64,000 nucleotides of DNA from Rhea pennata (taxonomy: Eukaryota > Chordata > Aves > Rheiformes > Rheidae), in NCBI RefSeq assembly GCF_028389875.1, contig NC_084682.1, forward strand, positions 2,676,001 through 2,740,000, read 5' to 3'. The translations under genes were made by a program, and so were the position numbers. Under the pieces are notes generated by a model, which was given only the letters and a program-made list of their open reading frames with translations, was not told the DNA's origin and did not search any database. Position 1 is the stretch's first letter, and each line of letters starts with the position of its first letter. This document shows, piece after piece, positions 23,965-34,829 of this stretch.

Positions 23965-26900
23965 GCACACAGCCCAAAAAGCAGTTTTAAATCAAAGCAG
24001 CATGAAAATGTATATTCAGTGATTTTTAGTGGATATACTCACCTTGCTTCAAAAATTATTCAGGCCATTTAAAACTGGGTAATGTTCCTGGTCTGTTTTT
24101 TAGTGAACCATCAGCAGCACATGCAAAACAGACTTTGGTTAGTAAATCTTTAGGCTAAGGATTAAGTGTGTCATGTATCACCAAATCAGTGCTTCTTCCA
24201 TTCCTGAGACAATGCAGCAGTGTTATGGCATCAGCACATTCATATAACCATAAATACAGCACTTAGTTCTCCATAAAAATTAACACAAGTTTATGAGAAA
24301 CAGCAGCTTGGACTTGATTATTGAAATTCTCTTGAAAGTACCAGGGGAAAAAAAAAAAAAGTTTTGGCCTTCATTGTGTCCACAGGGGAATAAATGTGGA
24401 TGTCTGGAAATAAGATCCCTTTTCAGTTCTGATCTCACCAGGAATTATGGCAAATAGTATTATGGTGATTCAATGAAATATTATCTCCTAATTGAAAGGA
24501 AAACTTTCTGATATCTGCTGCAGACTGTCCTATCAAGAGTAAACTAGTCCTGAGACTTCTAACTCATTTCATTTGCATAATGAGAAAAATGTCCATAGCA
24601 GTTGTACATTTGACTAGACCTGGTAAATGTTCAGCCAAAGCCTATTTCCTGTTCATGAAGCTATGAATGAATGTAGCAATTTGAAACTCCAGCTGTAGTT
24701 CAATCAAAACTAACATTAGAAGCATAATGTCTGAAATTATTATTCAATCCATGTGTGTGGAATATTTATTAATCTTCAAAGGTGACAGTTTTCTGCCTAA
24801 GTCCCTATACTAATGAGTCATGCTTATGTTTGTAGGACCCCATTCCACCAGAGCTGGTCCACATTTTGCAGAATTCTCAGGACCCTTTGCTTCAGAAGTT
24901 GTTTCCTGTGACAGAAAGAAACCAAAATAACATCAAAACCCAGAACAGGGCAGCTGTTGTTACAGTGGTGTCAAAGTTCAAGGTATGTCCTAATGAAGTT
25001 TCTAGTTTCTACTGCTGTTTACTTAATTGGGTGAGAAAACAATTTAGCTGGACCAAGATCAGGATAAATGTTATATAAAACTCAAATACCTTCAGACACC
25101 TTTGGTCCTCTAGGTTTAGAGTTTTAATCATTTTTTTTACCCATTTCCTCTAACAGTTAGGCATATGCCTCTGTTAGGCTCTTTTCTACCTGCTGCTTTT
25201 GGTGGTATATCTTGCACAGATGGCCCTCTGCTATAGTTCAGGAAACTTTCTGAATCTTCCAACAATAATTTTTTAAAATGCATCTGTAGAGCAGAATTTC
25301 ACTGTAGCTGTCCTTAAAGACCAGATGATACTGAGCCTGTAAAACCATCCTTGCAAAAAATAGCTTCATTGTTTTGTTACAAGACCACTGATTAGCTAAA
25401 CTATCTGTGGAGAAGGAATCACTAATTATACCCATATTTGTTTTCTACAGGGTTCACTTGAAAATCTCATGCAGATCTTGAACAGTACTACACCCCATTA
25501 TATCAGATGTATCAAGCCTAATGCTGACTGCAAGGCAATGACTTTTAAAAGAGAAGAGGTAACTCTCCAAAAGCCTTTCCTCACTCAATCTATTGGGAGA
25601 CTTCCTACAGACATTGTGCAGGGCTTTGCATTGGCTCTTGTACGATCTTGATTCACTTGCAACATTTTTTTCACAGCACATTTTTAATTTTTTTTCCCTT
25701 TGGAAATTCCAAGATAAACTTCCTTTAAGCATCACTGGTGATGTTCCTCTAAAATGGAGCTAGTCTTCACAGAAGCAGCTTAAATATTGCTGTATGAGCA
25801 ATATTTAAAAGGATACTTCTGGGTTATTTGGGGTGTTAGCATTCCAGCCCTCAGAGCAGATAAAGGTAATCTGACTGGTGAACAGCCCCAGTCATACAAA
25901 GGTCCCCACAGTGCATGCCCACAACACATTTGCTTGCTTCTCATGTCTGGTCTGGGAGGACAGCCAAGCTGGATGAGATCAGTTGACAAGTATGTCTTTG
26001 GGAGCAGAGCAGCAGATGCTAAAGCTACAACTAGAGAGAAACTCACCATTAAAAAAAAAAGAAAGAAAAAACCCTCAGGAAGTGCTGCATTAATTTTAAA
26101 CACACCGAGGATTTGCTGATTGCCTGAAAGAAGTGTTAGAATACCAACTGGCTTTTCACATTCTGCTGCATGCACTAGAGAGGACATGAGAGGATTGTCC
26201 CTGCATATTAGCATTGCCCTGCTCCTACTCCTGGTATTACATAAGGCTAGGTGACTGTGTAATTCCCTTCTCCCCATCTCCAACTGTACACTGGCTCCCA
26301 CTGGGGTGATTCACACCAGCCAAGCCCTTGGTGTGGTTGCTGAGCTGAGCATGGCTTGGATCAAACTCACCCCTTGCAGACGTTATTTGCAGCAACCACA
26401 AGGAATAAGACAGTGTTTGCCTAAATCATCTCAATTTATGTCTCAGGTTCTCAGCCAGCTTCAGGCATGTGGAATAGTAGAAGCCATCACCATCAGTGCA
26501 GCTGGCTTCCCTGTTAGGTAAGTCCAAACTTCTTGAGCAGTGACTTAACATAATTCACCTCTATAGTAATTACTGTGGTATTAGCTATTCAGAAGAGGAG
26601 GAAATCCAGTCATTTTGAAATCTGTTTCAGACCATAAAATTTCACTGAGACTTTCAGAGCTCTCTGAAGAGCTCTGCTTGCTGTTTGCTTTTAGACTTAC
26701 TGGAGCACATCTTTTTCATGTTTTGGAAACAATACTTACATAGTAAATATTAAAAATATATATAGGCACAAATCTGGACTGTTCTTTGTTCTAGATAATA
26801 AAGCTGTGGCTAGTTTGGTAAGCAGTGCTAGAACAACTTGCACTGAAAGTACTGTATTAAAACAAACAAACAAACAAACAAAAACAAACAAAAAAACCAG

Positions 26901-29900
26901 ACCTACCTAAAACAGGCCCCTAGTCTGAGGGCTCACTTTAGTTCTCCAGGTTGAGGGGTAGGGGAGAGATGTTTTGATGTGGACTATCACGTACTAAAAC
27001 TTTAATGTAGCTCCACAGGAACATTCTCAGCATTAAAATTAAATCATAAATGGGATTCATCTATCTGTAGTCATCTAGAAGTAGGGCATCTCATCTGAGT
27101 CAGTCACCTTGCTAGGCTTTATATTTGACTGGGTAATATTTGACCAACATGAGAGGGTGGAGGGAGTAAGGCCTGACTTGATCACATTTTGCGCAGCTCA
27201 GTATTAGTAGGATGAAGATCACAGCTTTTGTGAACAAAAATGATTCCTGATGAGTCTTTGTTATAGGCAATTGTCACTGGCTGTTATTAGGCAATAACTG
27301 AATTTCTTTAGCAAGGTTATCATTTCTTGCATGCTGGTGACTACATAAGCATCAGTCTGTTTGCATTCCATGTGCTATATTTTTGAAGCCATTTTGCAAT
27401 TTTTCCCCCTCAAAGGTAAATTATTTAATACATAGTAAATAAATGGTACTTGCCTGGAATTAACTGTACTTTTGGCTATCAGGGTCTCCTTCCAGTGTTT
27501 CATTGAGCGCTATGAAATACTGAGCAAATCATGTGGGTCCAATAAAAACAGCTATCATGCTGCCAAGAAAAAAGGTATGTTTTTTTGATAGTCCCTCTAC
27601 TATAAAGTAAAATTTATCACTGCACCAACTTGATACATATAGATGCAGATGCAATTACTGTATTCAGCTCTACAGAAACCATTATTCCCAAGCTTAAAAT
27701 ATTTTTTTTTATAATCTATCACCGACTTCAGTTTCTCAGTTGCCTACTGCTTAGAGTAGGCTCCTTTGAACAGTGAAAGTCTGCTAGTCTTTTCATCATA
27801 CCATTTTTTCTGTGTTCATCTTGGCTAGAATGATTACAGTTACACTGGTGTTTGGGGTTCCTCAATATAATTTGATTTAAGAGTTGTTTCCTAAGTAAAC
27901 TTGAAAACCACTTAACTTTTTGTTTACTTACGTTTCTTCTCCTTTCTTTTTTCTTTCACTTTGTTTTCTTGCCAAACACATTGACCCTAGCTTACTTGGA
28001 TTCTGCTGTTACTCTTCTGCTTCTTTTACATTTTGCAAACTTCTGTATGAGATTCTTTTTCCAAAGCAAGACTGAGGATGGACTTTAAAAAAAATATAAT
28101 CCAATCTACAAGGTAACATCTTTGGCATGAACCCTTGAAAGAAGGAGCTCAAGTATTTACATTTAATATTGAAAGTTACTGCAACCCCCTTTGTCTCCCC
28201 TAGATTAGCCCCATCTTCACTAACAGGTTTACCTGGAAGTGTGGGAAACAAATACCTGCCAATTTCAGATACGTAAAATGTCTGGAAATCTATTCCCCTT
28301 GAGGAAATACTGCTTGCTCACTCCTTTGAATCAGGGGAGTGGGATGACATAAAGAAGTGCAGGCTGGAAAATTATTTTCACACCATATCTTTCTCCCTCA
28401 ATTATAAACCCATTAGCTGAAATGCCTTATTGTGGTAGATTACTAGTCCTTTTTATCTTTATCAGGTAATAAGCTGCAAATATACAAAACAGTTTTCTAG
28501 ACATAGGGATAAGCTTTTGGTTCCCAGTATCAGCCCCATAAAGAGCATCATAGTCACCAGCTGTTTTTGTGTAAGCAAAAATTGTTTATATTTGTTTTCA
28601 GTACCTTAAAACGCTCTCATCTCCTATAGCAGAAAAGCAAACTATTAAAGATGGCAAGATACAAAGACCATCAAATTCCTGCATCGGGCATGCAGAATAC
28701 TCGTACAGCATTGCCTTGAACACTACAATCACTTTGAAGGACAGGTCTGAATTATGTCTACCTCTATTTCCAAATAGGTTCATCTGTCTAACCTGCTTGT
28801 CTCATAATGCAAAAAAGCTATATACTATTACCTCAAAGTGTTTTAATAACCACTGGTTGCTATAGTGAACTGCTGCTTAATACATGTCTCGATTCCTTTA
28901 GCTGCTTCTGGCACCTTGTAAAAGCCTTGGAACTGTAGCTGCATTCCTTCCTTTTCTTTTCCGGTATTTTACTGTACACTAAGCTATAAGTTTAATTTCT
29001 CTATTTTTTTTGCTCTTTGTTCCCAATAGTTTGCAGTCTTGGGTATTTCCTTAGATTTCCTTAGGCCTGAGCTACTCAAGTGTATTCTTAATTGCACTGC
29101 TGTTGCTTTCTAATGTTTCCACACAGGACGCTTTAAACAGTGCAAGAACAATTGAGCCATTGTCTGCATCTGCCCAAAAGATTATTTCTTACCTGTGCTG
29201 GTCTGCATACGCTAGAATGGAGGTAGTAAGACAACACGGGTTAGCAACCAAACTACATCCTATTTAAATGTATTAGGCTAGTTTTCTAGCTAACACATGG
29301 TGAAATCTATGCTATTACATTTTTTCCATTAAACATAGATAAAACTAGTATAGTAATACCTCAGTTGTCACCTCCTCCCCTCCTTGTAGATATATACTTC
29401 CTAAACGGCCAAGAAGTCTCCATATAAAGACAGTTATTTGATACTGTTTAAGTTCTACGATACCTTCTCTTCAATGCTTCATTTACAGGTGAGACTGTAG
29501 AAGTGGATGATAAACCATTATGTTCTGTCATTTACAACATCCTTCAGAATGTGGTTATGGGACAAACTACCACTGAGCCAACAGGAAACAGATCAGAAAA
29601 CTCTTCAGTGTACTGTGGCAAAACTAAAGTATTTATGACTAATTCTGTGGTAAGAATGGTATTTCCCTGGCTAAGAGTTCTGAAGCATACTTGCATAATC
29701 AGGAGTTTTGGCACAGATGATTATCATCATGACATTGGGCTATATTCCTGAATTTCAGTAGGAACAGAATTTGGCATTCTTCCTTTAAATTTATTAATCT
29801 ATGTCCATCCATCATAATCCAACTGAAGCAGACTTTTTTCAGTGGTAATCTTGTTGTTAATGGGCAAGGAGCTGCATTCGTCTGTTAGCATTGATGTCTT

Positions 29901-32487
29901 CTCAGTTCCAGTAGAGATTACAGCTTTACCTAATTTCAGCTGACAGACTTGGCTACTCTGACAGGCCTAAGCATATTCACTGTGAAAAATCTGAAGATGA
30001 AGGCACTTAGGCACTTTTACAAAGCTTATATACTGAAGGATGCACCCATAAAAGAACTCCCTTCAACAGAGCTAATTTTAAGCCAGATGGTAGTGTGATT
30101 TTGAGACTGTCTGCTTTTTTCCCCACAATACTCTTACTTTTGCCCTCAGATATTTATGCTTTCCTTTTAATTTTAGATGTTAGCTAATAAGCATTAAAAA
30201 GCAGTGCTCTTACTTCTAAAATACGATTCAGCAGTCTTAAAACTGAAATACATATTCACTAATTGCTGCAGCATACGTGGTTTTCTGAGCAACACAAAAT
30301 TACGGCAGAAGGGTGAACACAACTCTGTCCCAGAGTACTAACTGCAGACTTGTGTCCTCAATGCAGCTAGAGCAACTTGAAGCTAGAAGAGTACATGTGT
30401 TAAATGAGAAAGCATTTCTCATTCAGTGTTGCTGGAGAAGATTTAAACAGAAGAAAATAGCAAAGGAGAGATGGTCTGCAACTGTCATCCAAGCAGGTAA
30501 TTTGACGGAGTGCAGCTAAGCATGATGTAACATTTCCAGTTACACTAGCTGTTTAAAGTTGCAGGAGAGGATATTCTAATCAGACGTGGAGAAAGTTTAA
30601 GTGCCATCCCTTACATTATGTGTGACAGCTTCTGAGATTCTTTGTACTCAGATCTCTCTTAATTAAATCTTCAGCTATTCGTTCCTGGTTAGCCAAGAAT
30701 CGCTTCCAAAGGATGCGCAGGGCTGCTAATGTTATAAAGCATGGCTGGAGGAAATGGAAAGTAAGTACATTAGTACAGAAAAGCACTGAATTGAGTGACT
30801 TAAGCTTTTTAGGCATTTGGGAAAGAATCTAGCTCTGTCAAGTAACTGTACCAAAGCAGTACTGTCCAGTCTCCAGAAAACTCTTCTCAAGTAGAAGAGC
30901 AGACAAACAGACTCCAGTCTTGAATAACTGCTTCTACAAGGTGGCAGTGCAAAGGATACGGAATGAACTCACTCCTATTTATCTTGATCAAATGGGCAAA
31001 TGTCCCAAATACTGTCTTATCCTTTAAGGTATCCTCTTCTGTAGACTGTAACTTAGTTTTGCTGTTTTAAGTCTTGTGTTCAAGCATATTGCTCTGCATC
31101 TCTTCATCAGACAAAAATGGCTGCATTAGCAGCAGAAGAGTTGGATGATGGTGAAGAAAAAACACTGTTTTTCCCTGGAGCTGTGGTGACCTCAGCCAGT
31201 TCACCCTGTCCTTTGGAAACGACTTGGCCACTCAGTGCAATAATTAAGTTCTGGCCTCTGGGCCTTGTCCTGTGTGCTGCACCTGTTACCATAGGGGGAC
31301 TGCGGAGAGACCTGTCTCTGCTGGCGTGCTTGAAGGTACTTCAGGAGAATGATAGCTACAAGATGGAAAATGGTTTCTTTGGTTGTGGCATCACTTCTGT
31401 TAGAGCTCTGCCACAGGTAATGTACCTCACACACTTGAGTCAGTAGCATGCTTAAGCTAAGTTCACCATCCTGTAACAGTACCAGCAAAAAATCTGTTGT
31501 CAAGCTATGATCTTCCTCTTTTTCACTGCCTTAGATGTGCCATGATAAGTCTGACAAATAGGTCAAGCTAGACAAATGACTAAAAAAGTTGAGTCTTTTA
31601 ACTAAGAATGAAAACTCTCCTTAATCTTAACAAACTGACCACAACTCTGTGCTTCAGAAATGGAGAGCAAAGAATTCTAACGTGGTCTCTGCTGTTCTGC
31701 ATTAGGTATTTTTTCTGTTTAGGGGATTGAAGCTGCACAACAAGTGAACAAATAAGTGTCTATTTAGGGAAAAGCAACTGGGTTTATTGATACATAATCA
31801 GTAATTCTGCATTAACTTCACTGTGCAGACAACTACTCACTGACTAATTAGGATAGAGGATTTTCAGGGCAGCAACTCTGGGAGCAACCCTGGAGTATTT
31901 CACCTCCCACTTACCTGCAGAATAGTACTAAAAATAATTCACAACCCACACTTGGTTCTCTGTTAAGTTGCTCTACAATTACCAGTCATCTTGTGCCTGT
32001 ACACTTTTTTTTTTCTTTTGTAGGCAAGTTTTTTTGAGGTTGCCTAAAACTAAGCCTGTAACTTTTGAAAGGTCACAATTATTACAATTTGGAGCAAACA
32101 TGTACTAAGTCAACCACTGACTAGATAACAAAGATTTGAGTTTAAACTGATTTTACTTCAAATCATACTATTGCTGCTGTTTGTAGTAATCATTTAACTT
32201 AAATCCATTTCTATTAGAACTGTCCTGGAATGCTTCCTCTATCCTTATTCATGTGCAATGGCTGCTTAGATACTGAAGCACTATTTAGCACAAGTAGCAA
32301 AATCTAGCTCAAAATCTGGCAGAACATTAATTGATCTCTCTACCTCGTTTTCTTCTAGGGCTCTATCAAGTTTCACTGTAAGAAGTCTCCCCTGCATTAT
32401 GCAAATGTCATTCCCCATACAGATGCCTATTCTGTAACTGGATTTAACCAAATTTTATTGGACAGAAAAAAACTCCTTCCAGCATAA
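13453..32487 (+). CDS. MYO19: Unconventional myosin-XIX (mitochondrial myosin), 24 coding exons
   Basis: MYO19 is a plus-end actin motor on the mitochondrial outer membrane, used in mitochondrial movement and partition at cell division. Coding exons: 13453-13464, 15327-15471, 16240-16388, 16616-16729, 17489-17621, 17839-17908, 18285-18387, 18588-18684, 19145-19221, 19600-19690, 20737-20908, 21248-21321, 21411-21532, 23302-23415, 23717-23893, 24836-24982, 25451-25558, 26447-26517, 27483-27574, 29489-29649, 30367-30496, 30675-30760, 31111-31416, 32359-32487. All introns are GT-AG and phases join without a break to give 959 residues (human 970). The motor has the P-loop GESGAGKT (134-141), switch [10 protein letters not shown] (192-200), switch II DVYGFE (416-421) and the [11 protein letters not shown] segment (613-623). 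IQ-type motifs lie at about 759-810. The C-terminal part from about 816 corresponds to the MyMOMA mitochondrial-targeting domain, with [11 protein letters not shown] and [11 protein letters not shown]. The start MPKQ|VNGQ aligns with human MLQQ|VNGH across the same splice site. Confidence 0.96.
13465..15326 (+). other. MYO19: MYO19 intron after the first coding exon
   Basis: This 1.9 kb intron contains no recognised repeat or convincing exon. Minor open frames of up to about 106 codons on either strand look like chance. Confidence 0.7.
22808..22852. repeat. T-rich homopolymer tract (about 45 bp, two C interruptions)
   Basis: The tract lies inside the MYO19 intron between coding exons ending at 21532 and starting at 23302. 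It is followed by GATCGGGC. No retroposed body was recognised. Confidence 0.9.
23926..23961. repeat. (TA)18 microsatellite
   Basis: This pure TA run lies in the MYO19 intron, beginning 32 nt after the donor at 23894. Confidence 0.95.
26860..26896. repeat. (AAAC)n microsatellite
   Basis: About eight AAAC-type units, slightly imperfect, lie in a MYO19 intron. Confidence 0.9.
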
Positions 32488-33185
32488 GTTTCGGCCATCT
32501 CCACGTACTGTACTTTTCAGGGAAGGACTGCCTGTAAGCTGCTGCTTTCAAACACTTTAATCAACGTCCATGTCTGCTGCTACCTCAGAGCTTTCCATAG
32601 TCATGCATTCTACGTATCGTTATAATATACTTCAAATTTAGAACAAGCTGGTGAGAGGGCATTCCTCCTGTCACAAATATGCACATATTAGAGGAAATGT
32701 CAGTACTACAAGAGCACTTGACTTAATTAAAATAGGTCAAATACTTTAAACAATGTATACTTGAACAGAACACTTCAGCACTACATGGAGAAGCAAGAGG
32801 CTGGTAATGAGACAGTGAAAAATGCAAACACTTTTTTTCTGCTGAATTCTCATCAGGAGGTACAAACAACTCTTCTGCTTGACCATGCTAGTCTTCAGTA
32901 ATATCCTAACGCTTCTGACTGTGACTGAGAAAGCGAGTAGCAGTCAAATACAACACTGAAGGCAGATGTCTCAGGGAAAAGTGAAATTGTACTCTTTTAA
33001 CCTATGGGACCAAAATCTATGAAATCTCACAACTGCTGTGGATTTCTAACACTAGCTAGTCACCAACATCAACTCTGGCAAGGCACTAAGGTTCTTAGTT
33101 CTCATCAGAGGAGCTTTATACAGTCTCTTTTTGTTGCTCACATGGACCTTGAAAACACTTAGTTAATCTCTGTACACCCCTTTTA

Positions 33186-33191
33186 AATAAA
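33186..33191 (+). promoter_or_regulatory. MYO19: AATAAA poly(A) signal, likely MYO19
   Basis: This canonical hexamer lies about 700 nt past the MYO19 stop at 32487, before the convergent ZNHIT3 3' end. It implies a roughly 0.7 kb 3' UTR. Another AATAAA near 33474 would make the two genes' 3' ends overlap. Confidence 0.65.
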
Positions 33192-33290
33192 CTGTTAAAT
33201 ATCTTGCAAACGTGTCTGACCCTTCCCAACAAGACTTAATTAATAAGAACATTTCAGATTTGTTTGTGGATTAAGATAAATACTGACATA

Positions 33291-33296
33291 TTTAAT
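33291..33296 (-). promoter_or_regulatory. ZNHIT3: ATTAAA poly(A) signal, possible ZNHIT3
   Basis: TTTAAT on the plus strand reads ATTAAA on the minus strand, about 280 nt downstream of the ZNHIT3 stop. It is a common variant signal but is not decisive in AT-rich DNA. Confidence 0.4.
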
Positions 33297-33572
33297 AATT
33301 TTTTTAAATTGGGAAGGAGCATTTGTACCAACAGAATATATCAAGTTTAATTCCTAGTATTGAGAAATCTCTCCTTTCCAACACTGTCTGACTGCCTATG
33401 TCATTGCTTATCAACAGTAAAGTGAAAGTTACAGCACAGACGTCCATGAGTGAAATGTGACCAAAGCTAGAGGAAATAAAGACTGATGTAGCATGATAGC
33501 TCACAGTACTGCAGGATCTCTTCTGTCGAGAGGATAAAAATTTCAGGAAAAGAAAAATGTTCCCAAAGCAGC

Positions 33573-34006
33573 TCACTCAGGAAGAATGTTCTCCTTCTCT
33601 GGGGGTTCCACAATTCTCAAACAGCAGTCTGCAAACTCAACAAATAATGGCTCCTGCATGTATTTTTTCATGAGGGAGTTTTTTTCTTCTGCTTGATCTA
33701 CCGTTAGCAGTAATTGCCTGAGATGTGGATTCAGAAGCAAGCCTCTCAGTTCTTCTGATTCCCCTTGGGAAAAAAAAAGGGAGAGAGAGAGAGAGAGGAA
33801 AAAAAAAAAAAGATGAACAGTGCTAGTCCGTGACCATTACAAAAGTGGTTCAACACACTCTTATTTGACCAATACATTTTCAAGGCCAGTTATCTTACAG
33901 TTAGAGCTGCATGGCCTTGCAGCGGGCAGCACAATCAGCACGTGAAGAATGACTGGGAATTCTGCATTTCCCAGCTTGTTTTGTTTAGACCCCCCCCCCC
34001 CGCCCC

Positions 34007-34049
<43 letters not shown>

Positions 34050-34622
34050 CAGAAGATTACCTAAAAGCTTGAGTTTCTGCAGCGGAACTCGGTCTTGCTC
34101 GTCGTCTTCCGTCAGGATGTCCGCCACCGACCAGGGGCTGCCCGGGGCCGGGGGCGCAGCAGAGCCGCAGCAGCGCGGCGCCGGCGGCGCGGCCGCTTGA
34201 GCCGGGTGCTCCGCCGCCGCCTCCCGCTCCGGGGCGCACCGCTCTGCGGGAGGGAGGAGAGCGCGTTAGCGGCGGAGCGGCCCTCGCGGCCCCCCCGGCG
34301 CGGCGCGGCGCGGCGCGGCGCTCACTTACCCCTGTGGGTCCTGCAGCACGGCACGGAGCAGCTGCGGGGCGAGAGGCGCCGTTAGCGGGGCCGTTACGGC
34401 TACACGGGCGACCGTTACCGCCCCCCGCGCGCGCGCGCGGGCAGCCAGGGCCGCGCCGCGCCTCGCACCCGCCAGCCCGGCCCCGCCGCCCTCCTCCGTG
34501 CCCTCCCGCCCTCCGCCGCCGCCCCGTCCCCGCGCTCACTAGGCGGCGGCGCACCGCGGGCAGCGGTACTTGGCCGCGCCGCCCGCCGCTCCGCACACGC
34601 CGCACCGCCGCGCCGCCCGCAT
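33573..34622 (-). CDS. ZNHIT3: Zinc finger HIT domain-containing protein 3
   Basis: ZNHIT3 is a HIT-type zinc-finger protein that, with NUFIP1, assists box C/D snoRNP assembly. The coding exons on the minus strand are 34622-34540, 34361-34330, 34243-34061 and 33763-33573, all GT-AG with phases joining to give 162 residues (human 155). The zinc finger starts at about residue 7 with CGVC, then KYRCPRC (about 18-24), then YCSVPC across the exon 1/2 junction and HRERC across the exon 2/3 junction. The C-terminal part reads [20 protein letters not shown], then [13 protein letters not shown] and [19 protein letters not shown], closely matching the human tail. The middle linker is Ala/Pro-rich from local GC content. 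The chosen Met fits the family start, but two upstream in-frame ATGs (34709 and 34820) exist. The gene converges with MYO19 tail to tail as in mammals. Confidence 0.95.
33779..33812. repeat. GA-rich / A-rich tract
   Basis: A (GA)n stretch followed by an A run lies just upstream (on the minus transcript) of the last ZNHIT3 acceptor. On the transcript it is a T/C-rich polypyrimidine tract that would favour that acceptor. Confidence 0.85.
33990..34047. repeat. C12 run plus (CA)19 microsatellite in ZNHIT3 intron 3
   Basis: C12 at 33990-34001 and about 19 CA units at 34009-34047. On the ZNHIT3 transcript the order is reversed: (UG)19 begins 13 nt after the 5' splice site and is followed by a G run. 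Confidence 0.95.
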
Positions 34623-34810
34623 GGCGCCCGCCGCCCGCGCCAGGCGCGGCCAGCCCAGCGCCCAGCGCCTCCACCCAGGCGCGCTAATCCACCGCCGAGG
34701 AGGCGGCATCGAGCAGCCGCTGGGCGGCCTCGCCGCAGGGCGCCATGTTGAGCAATCGCGCCCCGCCCGCCTGCCCGGCGCCAGCGCGGCGAGAGGCCGA
34801 AGGAGAAGAT
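34060..34810. promoter_or_regulatory. ZNHIT3: CpG island over the ZNHIT3 first exons
   Basis: This very GC-rich block covers exons 1-3, with (CGGCG)n-like reiteration near 34300-34320. The divergent side (right of 34810) shows no recognised gene. Confidence 0.85.
34739..34750 (-). promoter_or_regulatory. ZNHIT3: YY1-type site CAACATGGCGCC
   Basis: On the minus strand this matches the YY1 core (CAANATGGCG) and lies 117 nt upstream of the chosen ZNHIT3 ATG. YY1 sites of this kind often sit at or just after the transcription start of CpG-island genes, which would place the start near here. Confidence 0.5.
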
Positions 34811-34829
34811 GAGCAGACACGAAGGAGAA

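Noticed and set aside
25780-26301. A 173-codon minus-strand frame in a MYO19 intron
   Set aside because: No domain or splice context was seen and the frame passes through an A-rich run. One or a few frames of this length are expected by chance.
34057-34674. A 205-codon minus-strand frame across the ZNHIT3 first exons
   Set aside because: It reads through the introns in the wrong frame for the HIT finger. The four-exon model matches the family and joins in phase.
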